This document shows positions 63,711 to 64,000 of a DNA stretch of 64,000 bases, piece after piece. Numbering within the stretch: the first letter of the stretch is position 1; each line of letters opens with the position of its first letter. Origin of the DNA: an uncultured Rhodocyclaceae bacterium (GTDB lineage: Bacteria > Pseudomonadota > Gammaproteobacteria > Burkholderiales > Rhodocyclaceae); NCBI GenBank assembly GCA_907163075.1, contig CAJQTY010000002.1:310001-374000 (forward strand), read 5' to 3'. The position numbers were made by a program, and so were the translations under genes. The notes beneath the pieces were generated by a model. That model did not search any database. It saw only the letters and a list, made by a program, of their open reading frames with translations, and was not told the DNA's origin.

Positions 63711-63781
63711 TTTGGCACGCTCCTATAAAAATTCCGTTTGACCATTGCCCCGTTAGTACCAACTGGCACGCTCAATTCTCG

Positions 63782-64000
63782 TCAGCTGATCACGTCCGGG
63801 GATGTTCTTCCTGTGATCTCTGAGATGCGGGCGACTGTCTCGGCGAACTCTATGAGCGGCTTCAACGCGTCCTGCGTGGGTATCGCGTGCAATGACGGGT
63901 CGGCCACGTAGCGTTCAAGGTAAACTCGCAAAGTTGCACCTTCGGTGCCGGTGCCAGACAGCCGGAAGACCATCCGCGATCCATTTTCGAGCAAGACGCG
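63782..64000 (-). CDS. pgm: Phosphoglucomutase, C-terminal part (cut by window)
   Basis: Only the last 72 codons are visible; the frame is open to the window edge. RVLLENGSRMVFRLSGTGTEGATLRVYLERY contains the phosphate-binding SGTGTEGAT loop of the last domain of alpha-D-phosphohexomutases. DPSLHAIPTQDALKPLIEFAE and the end TGRTSPDVIS match the C-terminus of bacterial phosphoglucomutase (glucose-6-P to glucose-1-P). Position before glgC fits a glycogen operon. Confidence 0.9.
   Translation of the reverse strand, partial: RVLLENGSRMVFRLSGTGTEGATLRVYLERYVADPSLHAIPTQDALKPLIEFAETVARISEITGRTSPDVIS

Overview
The window reads as a GC-rich chromosomal segment of a betaproteobacterium, most likely of the Rhodocyclales (Dechloromonas / Accumulibacter / Propionivibrio-like). 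The basis is protein family content and gene order: hemH-grpE-dnaK-dnaJ, a PEP-CTERM-type exopolysaccharide locus, rsmE-pap-argA, YggX, and a full glycogen locus beside PhoU and a two-domain polyphosphate:AMP phosphotransferase. The genus is inference; no rRNA or tRNA gene was found that could settle it.

Layout. 1-9.2 kb: 3' part of hemH, an EF-hand-like protein, a chemoreceptor with a c-type haem motif, a Ser/Thr kinase fused to a cyclic-nucleotide-binding domain, then grpE-dnaK-dnaJ behind a clear sigma32 promoter. 9.2-16.6 kb (minus strand): a sodium:solute symporter with its small DUF4212 partner, a DnaQ-like exonuclease, a cNMP/CBS/DUF294 nucleotidyltransferase-like regulator and acetyl-CoA synthetase, a typical acetate/organic acid uptake neighbourhood. 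17.0-19.6 kb: a tandem-domain hemerythrin and a class I fumarase. 19.7-33.2 kb: an exopolysaccharide locus (sugar transferase, PrsK/PrsR/PrsT, UDP-sugar dehydrogenase, UDP-sugar epimerase, lytic transglycosylase, trypsin-like protease), bounded on both sides by remnants carrying the same 25-bp IS terminal repeat. The right-hand one is a 599-bp non-autonomous element with a perfect 9-bp target duplication. 33.5-35.3 kb: rpiA, phoU and yggX.

35.5-44.7 kb is an integrated P4-like genetic element lying between yggX and argA. It has a tyrosine integrase, a TOPRIM/DUF927 primase-helicase at the end of a tightly overlapping five-gene operon led by an AlpA-type regulator, and a toxin-antitoxin block with one HigB toxin and three successive antitoxin genes. 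A 169-bp inverted repeat (two mismatches by eye) holding GGGACA iterons brackets everything except the integrase. This is the most unusual part of the window: the repeats could be a paired replication origin or make a 6.95-kb segment invertible.

44.8-52 kb: argA, pap and rsmE in one operon, a thioredoxin-like protein, a decayed response-regulator fragment, and a SulP transporter fused to STAS and cNMP domains. 52-64 kb: glycogen metabolism, with glgP-glgB-glgX-malQ on the plus strand, a DUF2934 protein with a histone H1-like tail, and glgA, glgC and pgm (cut by the window end) on the minus strand. glgB and malQ each carry a single-base frameshift in a short homopolymer near the 5' end; these are either sequencing errors or real lesions. 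PhoU, PAP and glycogen turnover together suit an organism that cycles polyphosphate and glycogen.
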